Below, in pieces: positions 26,357 to 34,973 of a stretch of 58,252 bases of DNA; position 1 is the first letter of the stretch; every line of letters starts with the position of its first letter. Origin of the DNA: Candidatus Gastranaerophilales bacterium (GTDB lineage: Bacteria > Cyanobacteriota > Vampirovibrionia > Gastranaerophilales > Gastranaerophilaceae); NCBI GenBank assembly GCA_944322895.1, contig CALUQL010000003.1, forward strand, positions 1 to 58,252, given 5' to 3'. Under the pieces are notes generated by a model that saw nothing but the letters and a program-made list of their open reading frames with translations, was not told where the DNA came from and made no database searches. A program made the position numbers and the translations under genes.

Positions 26357-26985
26357 CTGTTTACCTCTGCTATAACTGTTACCGGAACACCGTCTGCATT
26401 AGCGATTAATAACGGTGATACAATTACCCTATTTAATTCTCCTTCTGATACTTCATTTAATTTCATGTCTTCTATTATTAAAATTTCAGGAGTCGCTAGA
26501 AGAAGTTCTTTATGAGCTTGCCTGCCTTCATCTTTATTTTTATATGCGTTTATAGAAATGCTATTTATTCCAATTGCTCTTAAGTTCTTATATTTTTCTT
26601 TTAAGTGTTTTACCGTGTTAACCCCTACCCCTGTATTATTCGTGGCATACTCATCACTGTATCTTTCAGGAGTGTTTAAAAGTTTAATAATTATTAAATC
26701 TGTTTTATCAGGTATCTCTTTTAAATCTTCTGGTTGAATATAATTACTGTTGCTGTCAACTTCTAAAACATATGGATTATAAAAAATAAAATCTTTTATG
26801 TTGTAATCTGAAAGTGATTTTCCGCCTTCTTTTACATGTAAAGGAAAATCAATGTGAGTAGAAGAATGAGCGGGAAAATTCAATAACAGCTCATTATTTT
26901 TATATAGTGATATATTAATACTCTTTTCATTATTGTAGCAACTAAGATTATTATTTAATATATGCGAAAGACATATTATCTTCAT
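26353..26985 (-). CDS. Cyclase-family (kynurenine-formamidase-like) metal hydrolase
   Basis: 210 residues. The metal-binding motif HSSTHIDFPLH (about 40-50) is the family HxGTHxDxPxH with the glycine replaced by serine. The rest follows the fold (LIIIKL, GVGVNTVKHL, AIGINSISI). Members hydrolyse formamides, lactones or related bonds, or close rings in polyketides; the substrate here is unknown. Inside a glycan operon it may act on an acyl or hydroxyacid substituent (inference). A GGAAAA site precedes the ATG, which lies 35 bases inside the SDR gene. Confidence 0.75.
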   Translation of the reverse strand: MKIICLSHILNNNLSCYNNEKSINISLYKNNELLLNFPAHSSTHIDFPLHVKEGGKSLSDYNIKDFIFYNPYVLEVDSNSNYIQPEDLKEIPDKTDLIIIKLLNTPERYSDEYATNNTGVGVNTVKHLKEKYKNLRAIGINSISINAYKNKDEGRQAHKELLLATPEILIIEDMKLNEVSEGELNRVIVSPLLIANADGVPVTVIAEVNR

Positions 26986-27859
26986 GTAAATTTTCCTTTT
27001 TTGCTACTTCTTTTATTAATTCAATAAGTCCTTGTCCTATATCAATATATGGATTTGTAATTATTTTTTTGCCTATTTTAGGCATATAACTATATGGTGT
27101 TATATTGTAGTGTAATGGATTTTTGTTACCAAGATATTCAACAGGTACATCTTTTTTTAGAATTTCTTTAATCATTTCGATTAAATCCTTCATTCTCATT
27201 TTTTCTGAACCTGTTAAAATTAAGCATTCGTTTTTGAATTTTTCATCTAGACAGTGAACGCTTATTTTGGCTGCATCTATTATATTTATAAACTCTCTCA
27301 TTTCTTCGCCTGTACCGTCATATGAAAATTTATCATTTGTTAAAATATTTTTTATAATTCGATAGCAACCGTTTTTTTCATTTGAACGGCTGCCATATAA
27401 AGTGCCATAACGTAAAATTGTGTAGTTTAAATTATTATTTTTACCATAATTTTCAATTATATCTTCACATGCTTTTTTGCTTGCAGCATAAAACCCGCCT
27501 TTATCTGATTGTACATAAACAGTTGAAGCAAACATAAATCTTTTTACATTGTTTTTTAAACTGGCTTCAATTAAATTTGTTGTACCAATGATATTTGTTA
27601 AAATGGTGTCATAAGGCGTTTTGTTTGCTATATCAATATCTGCAATAGCTCCGAAATGATAAACATAATCAACACCTTTTGTTATTTGATCTAAAAGATT
27701 TTTATCTAATAAATCACCAATAACCATAGATTGATTTTTCTTTTGATATGGAGAATTATTTCTATCAAAGAGAATTACATCAAAATTGTTTAATGTAAGT
27801 TCATCTGCAATATGACTTCCAACAAAACCAGAAGCCCCTGTGACTAAAACATTTGGCAT
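26951..27859 (-). CDS. Extended SDR, nucleotide-sugar epimerase/dehydratase family
   Basis: 302 residues. NAD-binding VTGASGFVGSHIA at the N-terminus, then VYHFGAIAD, a STVY serine and the catalytic YAASK tyrosine-lysine pair, with an RYGTLYG segment typical of extended SDRs. It likely changes the stereochemistry or oxidation of a nucleotide-linked sugar in the cytosol. The exact activity (4-epimerase, dehydratase or reductase) is not readable. It shares one base with the upstream dehydrogenase gene. Confidence 0.85.
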   Translation of the reverse strand: MPNVLVTGASGFVGSHIADELTLNNFDVILFDRNNSPYQKKNQSMVIGDLLDKNLLDQITKGVDYVYHFGAIADIDIANKTPYDTILTNIIGTTNLIEASLKNNVKRFMFASTVYVQSDKGGFYAASKKACEDIIENYGKNNNLNYTILRYGTLYGSRSNEKNGCYRIIKNILTNDKFSYDGTGEEMREFINIIDAAKISVHCLDEKFKNECLILTGSEKMRMKDLIEMIKEILKKDVPVEYLGNKNPLHYNITPYSYMPKIGKKIITNPYIDIGQGLIELIKEVAKKENLHEDNMSFAYIK

Positions 27860-28770
27860 TATAGCACCTCTAAAATATTTTTAATTGAATCAAGCTCTTG
27901 TTTTAATCTTGCCTCAGAAGCATATGAACCTATGTGTGATGTAAGTAGTACATTATTAAAATTAATCAGTTCACCCTTATATGGTTCTTGTTCAAAACAA
28001 TCTATGCCGGCTCCATTAATAATATTATTTTCCAATGCATAAATTAAATCATTTTCATTTACTAAGCCGCCTCTTGAAATATTTAATAACAGCGCATTTT
28101 TCTTCATCTTTTTTAATACATCTATATTTATAATATATTTGTTTTCAGGTGTATATGGAATATGTAGTGATACAATATCTGCATTTTTTATTACTTCATC
28201 AAATGATTTTAGACTAATTAAATTATGTGTGCTGATATATGGGTCAAACCCGATTATTTCACATTCAAATGGTTGTAATAATTTTGCTAAGTGCGTTGCT
28301 ATCCTTCCACACCCAATTAAACCTATTGTTTTTTTATTAAGCAAACTTCCCATTGGTTTTTCAAATTCGCCATTTCTTATTGATTTATCAGCAAAAGAAA
28401 TTTTTCTTAATAGATTTAAAATGACTCCTAAAGTTAATTCGGCAACAGGCATTGTTGGTGCATCAGGAGTATTTGTTATCGGAAGATTAATTTTTTTTGC
28501 ATACTCTAAATCAATTCCATCCATGCCCACTCCACAACGAGAAATCATTTTTACATAAGGTTTCATTATATCAAGTGCTTTAGATGTAATTTTCTCAGTA
28601 CCGGCAATTAGATATTCTGGTTTATGTTCATTAATTAAATCTATAAGTTCCTCTTCTGTAAGTTTTCTACCAAAAGGATTAATAATATATTCTAAACCGT
28701 TATTTTTCATTAACTCTAAGGGCTCAGTGTTATTTTTGCCAAAACTTGACGTAGTAATTAAAACCTTCAT
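27859..28770 (-). CDS. D-3-phosphoglycerate dehydrogenase-like 2-hydroxyacid dehydrogenase
   Basis: 303 residues. Rossmann motif IGLIGCGRIATH, catalytic arginine in NISRGGLV, glutamate in EQEPYKGE and histidine in LTSHIGSY are intact; there is no C-terminal ACT domain. This SerA-like enzyme inside a glycan operon suggests formation or use of a hydroxy or keto acid, such as a glyceric or phosphoglyceric substituent, instead of serine synthesis (inference). Genes on both sides abut without spacing. Confidence 0.85.
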   Translation of the reverse strand: MKVLITTSSFGKNNTEPLELMKNNGLEYIINPFGRKLTEEELIDLINEHKPEYLIAGTEKITSKALDIMKPYVKMISRCGVGMDGIDLEYAKKINLPITNTPDAPTMPVAELTLGVILNLLRKISFADKSIRNGEFEKPMGSLLNKKTIGLIGCGRIATHLAKLLQPFECEIIGFDPYISTHNLISLKSFDEVIKNADIVSLHIPYTPENKYIINIDVLKKMKKNALLLNISRGGLVNENDLIYALENNIINGAGIDCFEQEPYKGELINFNNVLLTSHIGSYASEARLKQELDSIKNILEVL

Positions 28771-29100
28771 CTATATTTCTCCTATATACTTATCATTATT
28801 AGCGCCAGGGTATTTAACTACAACATTTTGAGTGCCATCTTCTAAACATTCAAAATCTGTTGCTTCATTTGGTTCCATTACTATGATGTCACCTTTTTTA
28901 TACTCTATACCGTTCATTTTGACTCTGCCTTGAGTAATTACGGTAATTTCTGTTGCAATTTTATGATAATGTTTTTCTTCGTAATCGCCTTTTTTATATT
29001 CTTTAACTGCAACTTCTACATCATTGGTTTTGATTAATGTTGGTTCAAAATTTCCTACAAACCAACCTTTTATCATATCTTCAAGTCTAGTTGTTTTCAT
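28771..29100 (-). CDS. Cupin-domain protein, copy A
   Basis: 109 residues forming a single small beta-barrel. The metal-type motif is KHYHKIATEITVITQG followed by the second motif around GDIIVMEPNEATDF. It could be a sugar isomerase or epimerase or a metal-dependent hydroxyacid enzyme; nothing fixes the reaction. It is almost identical to copy B at 30789: only two residues differ before the last four or five. Adjacent genes abut with no gap. Confidence 0.8.
   Translation of the reverse strand: MKTTRLEDMIKGWFVGNFEPTLIKTNDVEVAVKEYKKGDYEEKHYHKIATEITVITQGRVKMNGIEYKKGDIIVMEPNEATDFECLEDGTQNVVVKYPGANNDKYIGEI
28787..29100. repeat. Direct repeat, copy A (cupin gene)
   Basis: About 314 bases nearly identical to 30811-31124, in the same orientation, offset by exactly 2,024 bases at both ends. 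I count about 11 mismatches, all in the half encoding the protein N-terminus; the half nearest 28787 is identical. This pattern fits a recent duplication or gene conversion. Confidence 0.9.
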
Positions 29101-30063
29101 TTAATATCCGTTTCTTATTTTTACTTTTAAAACTTTGTTAGGAATAAAGCATGATAAAATATATCTTACTTTATTTTTATATTTATTTTCTGGAAGAAGC
29201 TGATCACTGGGAAGTTCCCCTCTATCCAGATGTATAAGTATAAAGATTTTATTTTTTCTTCCGACCAACCTTGTAATCTCTTTATGTTTTTCGGGAGTCG
29301 CTATATTCATATATTTAGTCATAAAATCAACACAAATCGTGTAAAATTTTGAAGCACAGCCATTATATATATTAAGAAAATTCCGAGGTTTAAAACTATG
29401 GTATAAAAGTAAGTAATACATATACATGTAATAATCAAAATGCCAAAAGGTTAATTTTGTTATGTTTTCTTTTAGATTTGTTTTTATGAAGAAATCTTCA
29501 ATAGTACTTGCCTTATAAATACAAAGATTGTTAAACCATAAATCAAGACCATCATCTTTAATTCTATCTTTTTCTTCAAAAAAGTCAGAGGCATACTTTG
29601 TCATTTTAGACATATTATCAGATTTACCATGATATTGTAAGACTCCCCATAATATTTTATTGCTGAAAAATGTTTCACAAACTTCAAGCAAATCGATATT
29701 TTTGATTATTAAACTTTCTGAGTCTAAAACAATAATATAATCATATCTGTCTTTAAGTTCATAAACCCCGTAAAGTTTTTTTACATTTATGATTCCTCGT
29801 TCTCTATTTATGTCTTTTAAATTATCAGGCAAAACAATAGAACCGTATTTTGTATTGCAAGCTTTTTTATCTTCCTCATTTGAAAATACAAAATAAAAAT
29901 CTGCTTGCTTATCTAATTTGTAATATTCAAATGATTCCAGAAAATTTTTCGCATACTCAAAATGTGGTGGATGTATTGGCATTAAAAATGCGATTTTTCG
30001 CTCTTTTATTTCTTTTTTATGCCTTATAAAATCAACAAATTTTTGACCTGCCGTAAACTTCAC
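29101..30063 (-). CDS. Putative GT-A-type glycosyltransferase between the cupin repeats
   Basis: 320 residues. The N-terminal half has a GT-A look: a strand with IAFLMPIHPPHFEYAKNFL, then DYIIVLDSESLI near residue 110, where DSES sits in the place of a DxD metal-binding motif. Aromatic-rich segments (FWHFDYYMYMYYLLLY) follow. No family is assigned with certainty. The start is GTG, strongly supported by AAGGAGGT 5 bases upstream, the best ribosome site in this operon. The other island glycosyltransferases are WavE-type and share no visible motif with it. Confidence 0.55.
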   Translation of the reverse strand: MKFTAGQKFVDFIRHKKEIKERKIAFLMPIHPPHFEYAKNFLESFEYYKLDKQADFYFVFSNEEDKKACNTKYGSIVLPDNLKDINRERGIINVKKLYGVYELKDRYDYIIVLDSESLIIKNIDLLEVCETFFSNKILWGVLQYHGKSDNMSKMTKYASDFFEEKDRIKDDGLDLWFNNLCIYKASTIEDFFIKTNLKENITKLTFWHFDYYMYMYYLLLYHSFKPRNFLNIYNGCASKFYTICVDFMTKYMNIATPEKHKEITRLVGRKNKIFILIHLDRGELPSDQLLPENKYKNKVRYILSCFIPNKVLKVKIRNGY

Positions 30064-30133
30064 AATACCTCCTTATTAAAGTAATGTATGTAGCTTTAAA
30101 GTATACCATTGTTCTTATTTGATTTTTACATAG

Positions 30134-30796
30134 TTATATTTCTTTTAACTCGCATAATATTTTTTCTTTTTGTTTTTCAATTTCTGCTAATTGTGGTTGT
30201 ATTTTTTTATAGGCTTCTTCAAAACTGGTTATATGATAGTCATTTTCAAGATGTAAATACATCGTCAATTTTTTCATTACCAGCATATTTACTCCCTGTG
30301 CAAACTTCCATAATTGTTGTTTAAAGTTGTTTAAACATTCAATCAGCAGTGAATGTTCTTTCTTAGAGTAAAAAATAAAAAGGGACAGATTTTTATTAAA
30401 CAAACGGTATTTATTTGTAATTTCAATATCAATTCTGGATCGTTCTTTGCGGTTTGCCTCAACAGATTTGCCAATTTCTTCATATATATCAGGATTTAAT
30501 TCTGATATCTGAGAAACTGATAAATCTTCATAACAATGCATTCTAAGTGTACTGACAAGATCAATTATTGAATATACAAGATCCCTTTTAGCATCTTCAT
30601 ATTTTTCACTTTTAATTGTTTTTTGCCAATCGTTTTTAGCAATATAACCAAGAATTAACAAACCCAATGAGCATAAAAAACTAAAAAATGCAATTACATT
30701 GGCGCATAAATCGTTGCAATTACAAAACTGATGCCGAATATGCTCATAGTTATCATACAAAAATATGTTTAATAAATTCAAAATATCATTATTCAT
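30134..30796 (-). CDS. Single-pass membrane protein of unknown function
   Basis: 220 residues, not recognised. An N-terminal segment of about 30 residues with several cysteines (CNCNDLC) precedes one strong membrane helix (about 32-52). A long charged, mostly helical region follows and ends in a probable coiled coil (AEIEKQKEKILCELKEI). It looks like a membrane-tethered accessory protein. It lies inside the 2-kb cassette between the two cupin copies and overlaps copy B by 8 bases. A 70-base gap to the next gene is the largest in the operon. Confidence 0.65.
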   Translation of the reverse strand: MNNDILNLLNIFLYDNYEHIRHQFCNCNDLCANVIAFFSFLCSLGLLILGYIAKNDWQKTIKSEKYEDAKRDLVYSIIDLVSTLRMHCYEDLSVSQISELNPDIYEEIGKSVEANRKERSRIDIEITNKYRLFNKNLSLFIFYSKKEHSLLIECLNNFKQQLWKFAQGVNMLVMKKLTMYLHLENDYHITSFEEAYKKIQPQLAEIEKQKEKILCELKEI

Positions 30797-31124
30797 TAGA
30801 AGCTCCTAAATACTTATCATTATTAGCGCCAGGGTATTTAACTACAACATTTTGAGTGCCATCTTCTAAACATTCAAAATCTGTTGCTTCATTTGGTTCC
30901 ATTACTATGATGTCACCTTTTTTATACTCTATACCGTTCATTTTGACTCTGCCTTGAGTAATTACGGTAATTTCAGTTGCAATTTTATGATAATGTTTTT
31001 CTTCGTAATCGCCTTTTTTGTATTCTTTTACTGCAACTTCAACATCGTTTGTTTTAATTAATGTTGGTTCAAAATTTCCTACAAACCAACCTTTTATCAT
31101 ATCTTCAAGTTTTGCGGTTTTCAT
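30789..31124 (-). CDS. Cupin-domain protein, copy B
   Basis: 111 residues, identical to copy A except at residues 4-5 (AK for TR) and the C-terminal tail (LGASNE for IGEI). The same cupin motifs are present. Two such similar copies in one operon either give extra dosage or form the scar of a cassette insertion. Its start overlaps the acyltransferase gene by 4 bases. Confidence 0.8.
   Translation of the reverse strand: MKTAKLEDMIKGWFVGNFEPTLIKTNDVEVAVKEYKKGDYEEKHYHKIATEITVITQGRVKMNGIEYKKGDIIVMEPNEATDFECLEDGTQNVVVKYPGANNDKYLGASNE
30811..31124. repeat. Direct repeat, copy B (cupin gene)
   Basis: Partner of the repeat at 28787-29100. Homologous recombination between the two would remove 2,024 bases carrying the glycosyltransferase and the membrane-protein gene and leave one intact cupin reading frame. 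Confidence 0.9.
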
Positions 31125-32179
31125 CTATTAAGCTCCATTCTATTTGGTAAATCCTCTATAAAAATTTTATATAATTTTCTGCTGGGAACTTCTATAACAT
31201 GGTATGCAATTATTCCTAAGATCGTAGAGCTTATTATAAATAATGTAACGTAAATGTATCCGCTTATTTGTTGTGATGGATGCAAGAATATCCAGGGAAT
31301 ATTTTGCATAACATAAATAGAAAGACTATATTTGCTTATAGGGTACAAATTAACTTTATTTAATACTTTTGAAAAATAGCCGGCATTATTTACCATGCAA
31401 ATAATCAAAAAAGAAAAAAGGAAAATGTATAAAACCATATTACGTGGCGCTTCTGCGTACTTAATGCAGGCTAAATTAATTATTAAATAAAAAAATAAAA
31501 ATAATTCTAAAATTGTGAAAAATATTTTGTTTTTTATACTTTTTATATTTTCTGGGTTATAAAAATTCAAGCGTATTAAAATTCCAATACCAATACTGAT
31601 TATTCCCCTAAGTATACCAATATTGAAAATACCGTATGCATTATGTGTTTGGATCCCTACATCATTTGTATACATAACAAGCGCAAAATAAATAATCAGC
31701 ACAACTGTAAAATTAAATTTTAATTTGTCTTTTATTATATTTAATAAACAGTAATAAAAACAGGAACACCAGAACAAAACAAACAGAAACCAACAAGCTC
31801 CTAATAGTGCTACCTGTGAACTTTTGAGACCAATATGAGACAACAGCAAGAAATCCGGCAATATTTCATAAAAATGTTTATGAAAATGGAAAATATTGAC
31901 AAAAACTGTAGCAAAGAATGCAACCGGAAACAATCTTATGATTCTGGTAACGGCAAAATCTTTAAAGGTGGTTCTTTTTACAAGTATATTAGGCAGGAAA
32001 AAACCTGCAATAATGAAAAAACACTCTACAAAAACCCAACACATCCGGAAATAAGGATAAATTATTCTTGGCTCATCAATTATATGAAGAGCATGAAACA
32101 CCAGTATCAGAATTACCCCTATAATACGGAGCAATTCAATGGAGTTAAGTTTTGAGTATATTTTTTGTACCTGTTCCAT
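31121..32179 (-). CDS. Acyltransferase family 3 (OafA-like) membrane protein
   Basis: 352 residues with about ten membrane helices. The family signatures are at the N-terminus: SIELLRIIGVILILVFH with the catalytic-type histidine, FVECFFIIAGF, and the basic TRIIRLFP. Members O-acetylate or otherwise acylate surface sugars from the cytoplasmic face. Codons begin directly after the nucleotidyltransferase stop with no gap. Confidence 0.88.
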   Translation of the reverse strand: MEQVQKIYSKLNSIELLRIIGVILILVFHALHIIDEPRIIYPYFRMCWVFVECFFIIAGFFLPNILVKRTTFKDFAVTRIIRLFPVAFFATVFVNIFHFHKHFYEILPDFLLLSHIGLKSSQVALLGACWFLFVLFWCSCFYYCLLNIIKDKLKFNFTVVLIIYFALVMYTNDVGIQTHNAYGIFNIGILRGIISIGIGILIRLNFYNPENIKSIKNKIFFTILELFLFFYLIINLACIKYAEAPRNMVLYIFLFSFLIICMVNNAGYFSKVLNKVNLYPISKYSLSIYVMQNIPWIFLHPSQQISGYIYVTLFIISSTILGIIAYHVIEVPSRKLYKIFIEDLPNRMELNR

Positions 32180-32923
32180 TTATCTTAAAGATCCCAGTTT
32201 ATCTTTTACCCCTTCTATATATTTATCCAAGTCATCCGGTGTTCCGGTTCCGTGCATTTGAGTTTTATCAATTGAATAAATTCCGAATTTTCCGCCTTTT
32301 TCTATTGCATAGTTATATACTGGGGCTACATAAAATTCGTTATTTACTCTTTCATTTCGAACAAACATGTCAATAGCATTTTCAACAAAGTCAGAACCTT
32401 TTTTAAAGTAATAAATTCCAACTGTTGCGTGTTCTGAAATTACTTCTTTTTCTCTAATCATTGTAATTAATTTATTTTCATCTAATTTTGCATAAGACCA
32501 TTTAGAATCTGAATCTTCAAAACAAAGAACTGAACCATCAAGATTTCTATTGTCTGAATCACTAATATAATCAGCAATATCCATATCGACAATCTGATCT
32601 GAGTTTGCTATCAACATAGGGGTATCGTTGTTTATTAATCTATGTGCATGTAATACAGTGCACGCTGCACCCTCTGTTAATTTATCTATTAAAACAAATT
32701 CTACATTGTAATTATTTTTAATCCAATTAACAGTCTCTTGCTCATTATTATAGTGTTCTTTTCTTGCAAGCAAGATAAACTTTGCATTTTGCATATTTAA
32801 ATTATCAAGTACGTGACAAATCATAGGTTTACCCAACACATCTATAAATGGTTTTGGTTTTTTATATCCTGCTTTTGCAAATCTTGAACCGGCTCCTGCC
32901 ATCGGTATTACAATATTAATCAT
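32180..32923 (-). CDS. Sugar nucleotidylyltransferase-like protein 1
   Basis: 247 residues. The GT-A-like nucleotidyltransferase loop IPMAGAGSRFAKAGYKKPKPFI is intact (G-x-G-S-R and the PKP lysine). IANSDQIVDMD provides the acidic metal site and FYVAPVYNYAI is a typical C-terminal segment. It should couple a sugar or polyol phosphate to NTP, giving an activated precursor for this glycan. A related protein follows upstream at 32939. Confidence 0.85.
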   Translation of the reverse strand: MINIVIPMAGAGSRFAKAGYKKPKPFIDVLGKPMICHVLDNLNMQNAKFILLARKEHYNNEQETVNWIKNNYNVEFVLIDKLTEGAACTVLHAHRLINNDTPMLIANSDQIVDMDIADYISDSDNRNLDGSVLCFEDSDSKWSYAKLDENKLITMIREKEVISEHATVGIYYFKKGSDFVENAIDMFVRNERVNNEFYVAPVYNYAIEKGGKFGIYSIDKTQMHGTGTPDDLDKYIEGVKDKLGSLR

Positions 32924-32938
32924 TTTTAATCCTCTTTT

Positions 32939-33655
32939 TTACCCTTTCCTGTGTGCCAAGTAATTTTCATACATTTGATAGTTTGAAAAAGTTATATAAT
33001 CTTTTTTTGGAATTTCAAAAATTCCAATTTTCTTATTATTTAAAATCATTTCATTAAATGTTGAGCTGATGTAATATTGACCTTGTGTATTAACATCTTT
33101 TTCTATAACTGAAAAAGCAGCAGAAATAAAATCAGAACCTTTTTTATAATAGCAGCAACCTGTTGAAGCTATATTGGAAATCGGACGCTTTTCGCTTGTC
33201 TGTATAACAAGATTATTTTCATCTAATAATACAGAACTATACTTTGGATGAACAGCATTAATCGTTACAATACCGCCGTCAAGATTCCTTTTTCTAAAAT
33301 CCTCTATAGCTGGGGCAATACTTGTTTTTATTAATTGGCTGCCATTTATCAATAAAAGTTCTTCACTATTGTTTATTTCATCTATTGCAAATAAGGCAGA
33401 ACATACAGCACCTTTTGTATCTCCTGCAACCTCAATAATTTTACATTTAGGACAAAGAATTTTTAGGGTATCGCCCAGAAAATACTTTTCTTGATCCTCT
33501 TTTCTAATAATGCAAGTTATATTTTCACTAAATGTTTCTAATAATTCAATTGTCCTTTGTATCATTGGTTTATTCTGTATTTCTATTAAATACTTTGGAT
33601 AACCTTTTTCGCTAAAGTCTTTTTCTGAACCTGCCATTAAAATTAATATATTCAT
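32939..33655 (-). CDS. Nucleotidyltransferase-like protein 2 with altered active-site loop
   Basis: 238 residues, homologous to the neighbouring protein along its length (GYPKYLIEIQNKPMIQRTIELL, TKGAVCSALFAIDEI, LLINGSQLI, GQYYISSTFNEMI). The catalytic G-x-G-S-R loop is replaced by AGSEKDF, so the arginine is missing. It may be a regulatory or inactive partner of protein 1, or have a different activity. Its ATG shares one base with the stop of the HAD gene. Confidence 0.75.
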   Translation of the reverse strand: MNILILMAGSEKDFSEKGYPKYLIEIQNKPMIQRTIELLETFSENITCIIRKEDQEKYFLGDTLKILCPKCKIIEVAGDTKGAVCSALFAIDEINNSEELLLINGSQLIKTSIAPAIEDFRKRNLDGGIVTINAVHPKYSSVLLDENNLVIQTSEKRPISNIASTGCCYYKKGSDFISAAFSVIEKDVNTQGQYYISSTFNEMILNNKKIGIFEIPKKDYITFSNYQMYENYLAHRKG

Positions 33656-34329
33656 TATTTGGCACCCCCAATACTTAAAATTTTTCCTTCAAAAGAAATA
33701 TCTCCGCTTTCAATTTCTCTAATACGATTTTTAATATTTTGATATGTTACATCATTTACGGTGTCTACTTTTAAAAGATTTGCTCCACTGGCAAGTGCTG
33801 CCTTAATTCCGTTTTGATTGTCTTCAACTATTAAGCATTCTTCAGGTTTTAAACCGAATCTGCTAATTGCTTTTATATATATTTCTGGATCGGGTTTTGA
33901 CTTTGTTACATCTTGATTTGATAATGTAAAATCAAGATATTTTTGTAAGTCAGCTTTTTCCATCATCATATCAATTGTTACTCTTACTGAATTTGAAGCT
34001 AATGCAAGACCATAACCTTCTGATTTTAATTTTGATAATGCATACTGATGGCAAAACAAAGGTTTGCACTTCATATATACGTGTTCCATTGTATATTTTT
34101 GCTTTATTTCATTGATAAACTTATGTAATCCTTTGGGTAAACCTTTTTCAATTGAAAGCATTTCTAATTTTTTCTTTGTTGGTAGTCCATCAAAAGTAAC
34201 AAGGTGATCATATCTTGAAATTTTAAATCCAAATAGTTCTAATGCTTGATTTAATGCTTCATAGTGCCAATCTTTTGCATCTATTAGAACTCCATCCATA
34301 TCAAATATTACAGCTTTTATTTTACTCAT
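33655..34329 (-). CDS. HAD-superfamily phosphatase/phosphomutase 2
   Basis: 224 residues of the beta-phosphoglucomutase/phosphatase type. Motif I is FDMDGVLID, motif II LASNSVR, motif III KSKPDPEIY and motif IV IVEDNQNGIKAA. A helical cap occupies about residues 15-80. It likely acts on a sugar phosphate feeding the two nucleotidyltransferases. It overlaps the GDPD-family gene by 8 bases. Confidence 0.87.
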   Translation of the reverse strand: MSKIKAVIFDMDGVLIDAKDWHYEALNQALELFGFKISRYDHLVTFDGLPTKKKLEMLSIEKGLPKGLHKFINEIKQKYTMEHVYMKCKPLFCHQYALSKLKSEGYGLALASNSVRVTIDMMMEKADLQKYLDFTLSNQDVTKSKPDPEIYIKAISRFGLKPEECLIVEDNQNGIKAALASGANLLKVDTVNDVTYQNIKNRIREIESGDISFEGKILSIGGAK

Positions 34330-34936
34330 CGAAAAACTCCTTAGCTTCCATTGGATAATCAGTGCAAATCATTATTTCTTTTATGTTTTTATATCTTTCC
34401 CAAATATTTTTATGTGCACGTTTGTGCAAATCCGGTGATACAATACAAACTTGTTTGTTTTGTTTTAAAATGTCAATGATATCAATTTCGCCAAACCAAT
34501 CAGAATTAAAACAATCTAACCAAATACCTTGTGCTTCATCTAGCATTATTGGATTTTTAATAATATCGCTTTTACCCGTGAAAATCTTTAAACCTAATTT
34601 ATGCTGATAGACCATTTCTGGTATGCTCATATCAAAAGTAAAATAATTTTCGTGATTATACTTTTCGAGTAAGCGTTTTATTTCATCCGCTAGTCCATCT
34701 GCCTTTATATTTAATGCCAATGTTAAATTTCTTCCGTCTAATATTTTTAGTAATTCTTCGAAAGACAACTCATTACCGCAAGGCATATTATGTGATATTA
34801 CTATTTCTCCTTTATAATCTCTTAAATCCGTTTCTATGCCAAAATTATTATCAAATGCTCTTTTAAAAGCAGTTTCAGCATTTTTCTCTTCTTCTTTTAA
34901 CCAATAACCTCTATGTGCAATTATTTTTGAATACAA
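34322..34936 (-). CDS. Glycerophosphodiester phosphodiesterase-family protein (first gene of island operon)
   Basis: 204 residues, short for the family (usually about 240-300). IAHRGYW (5-11) carries the catalytic histidine and arginine, GIETDLRDYKGEIVISHN holds the metal-binding E-x-D and second histidine, and further family residues follow to ICTDYPMEA. Members split glycerophosphodiesters into glycerol 3-phosphate and an alcohol; here it may supply or trim a glycerol phosphate unit (inference). The start is TTG with AAAGGATG upstream; HRG so near the N-terminus leaves no room for a later start. Confidence 0.8.
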   Translation of the reverse strand: MYSKIIAHRGYWLKEEEKNAETAFKRAFDNNFGIETDLRDYKGEIVISHNMPCGNELSFEELLKILDGRNLTLALNIKADGLADEIKRLLEKYNHENYFTFDMSIPEMVYQHKLGLKIFTGKSDIIKNPIMLDEAQGIWLDCFNSDWFGEIDIIDILKQNKQVCIVSPDLHKRAHKNIWERYKNIKEIMICTDYPMEAKEFFDE

Positions 34937-34973
34937 GTTAAAACATCCTTTCTTTAAATGTAGTCTTTTTTCT

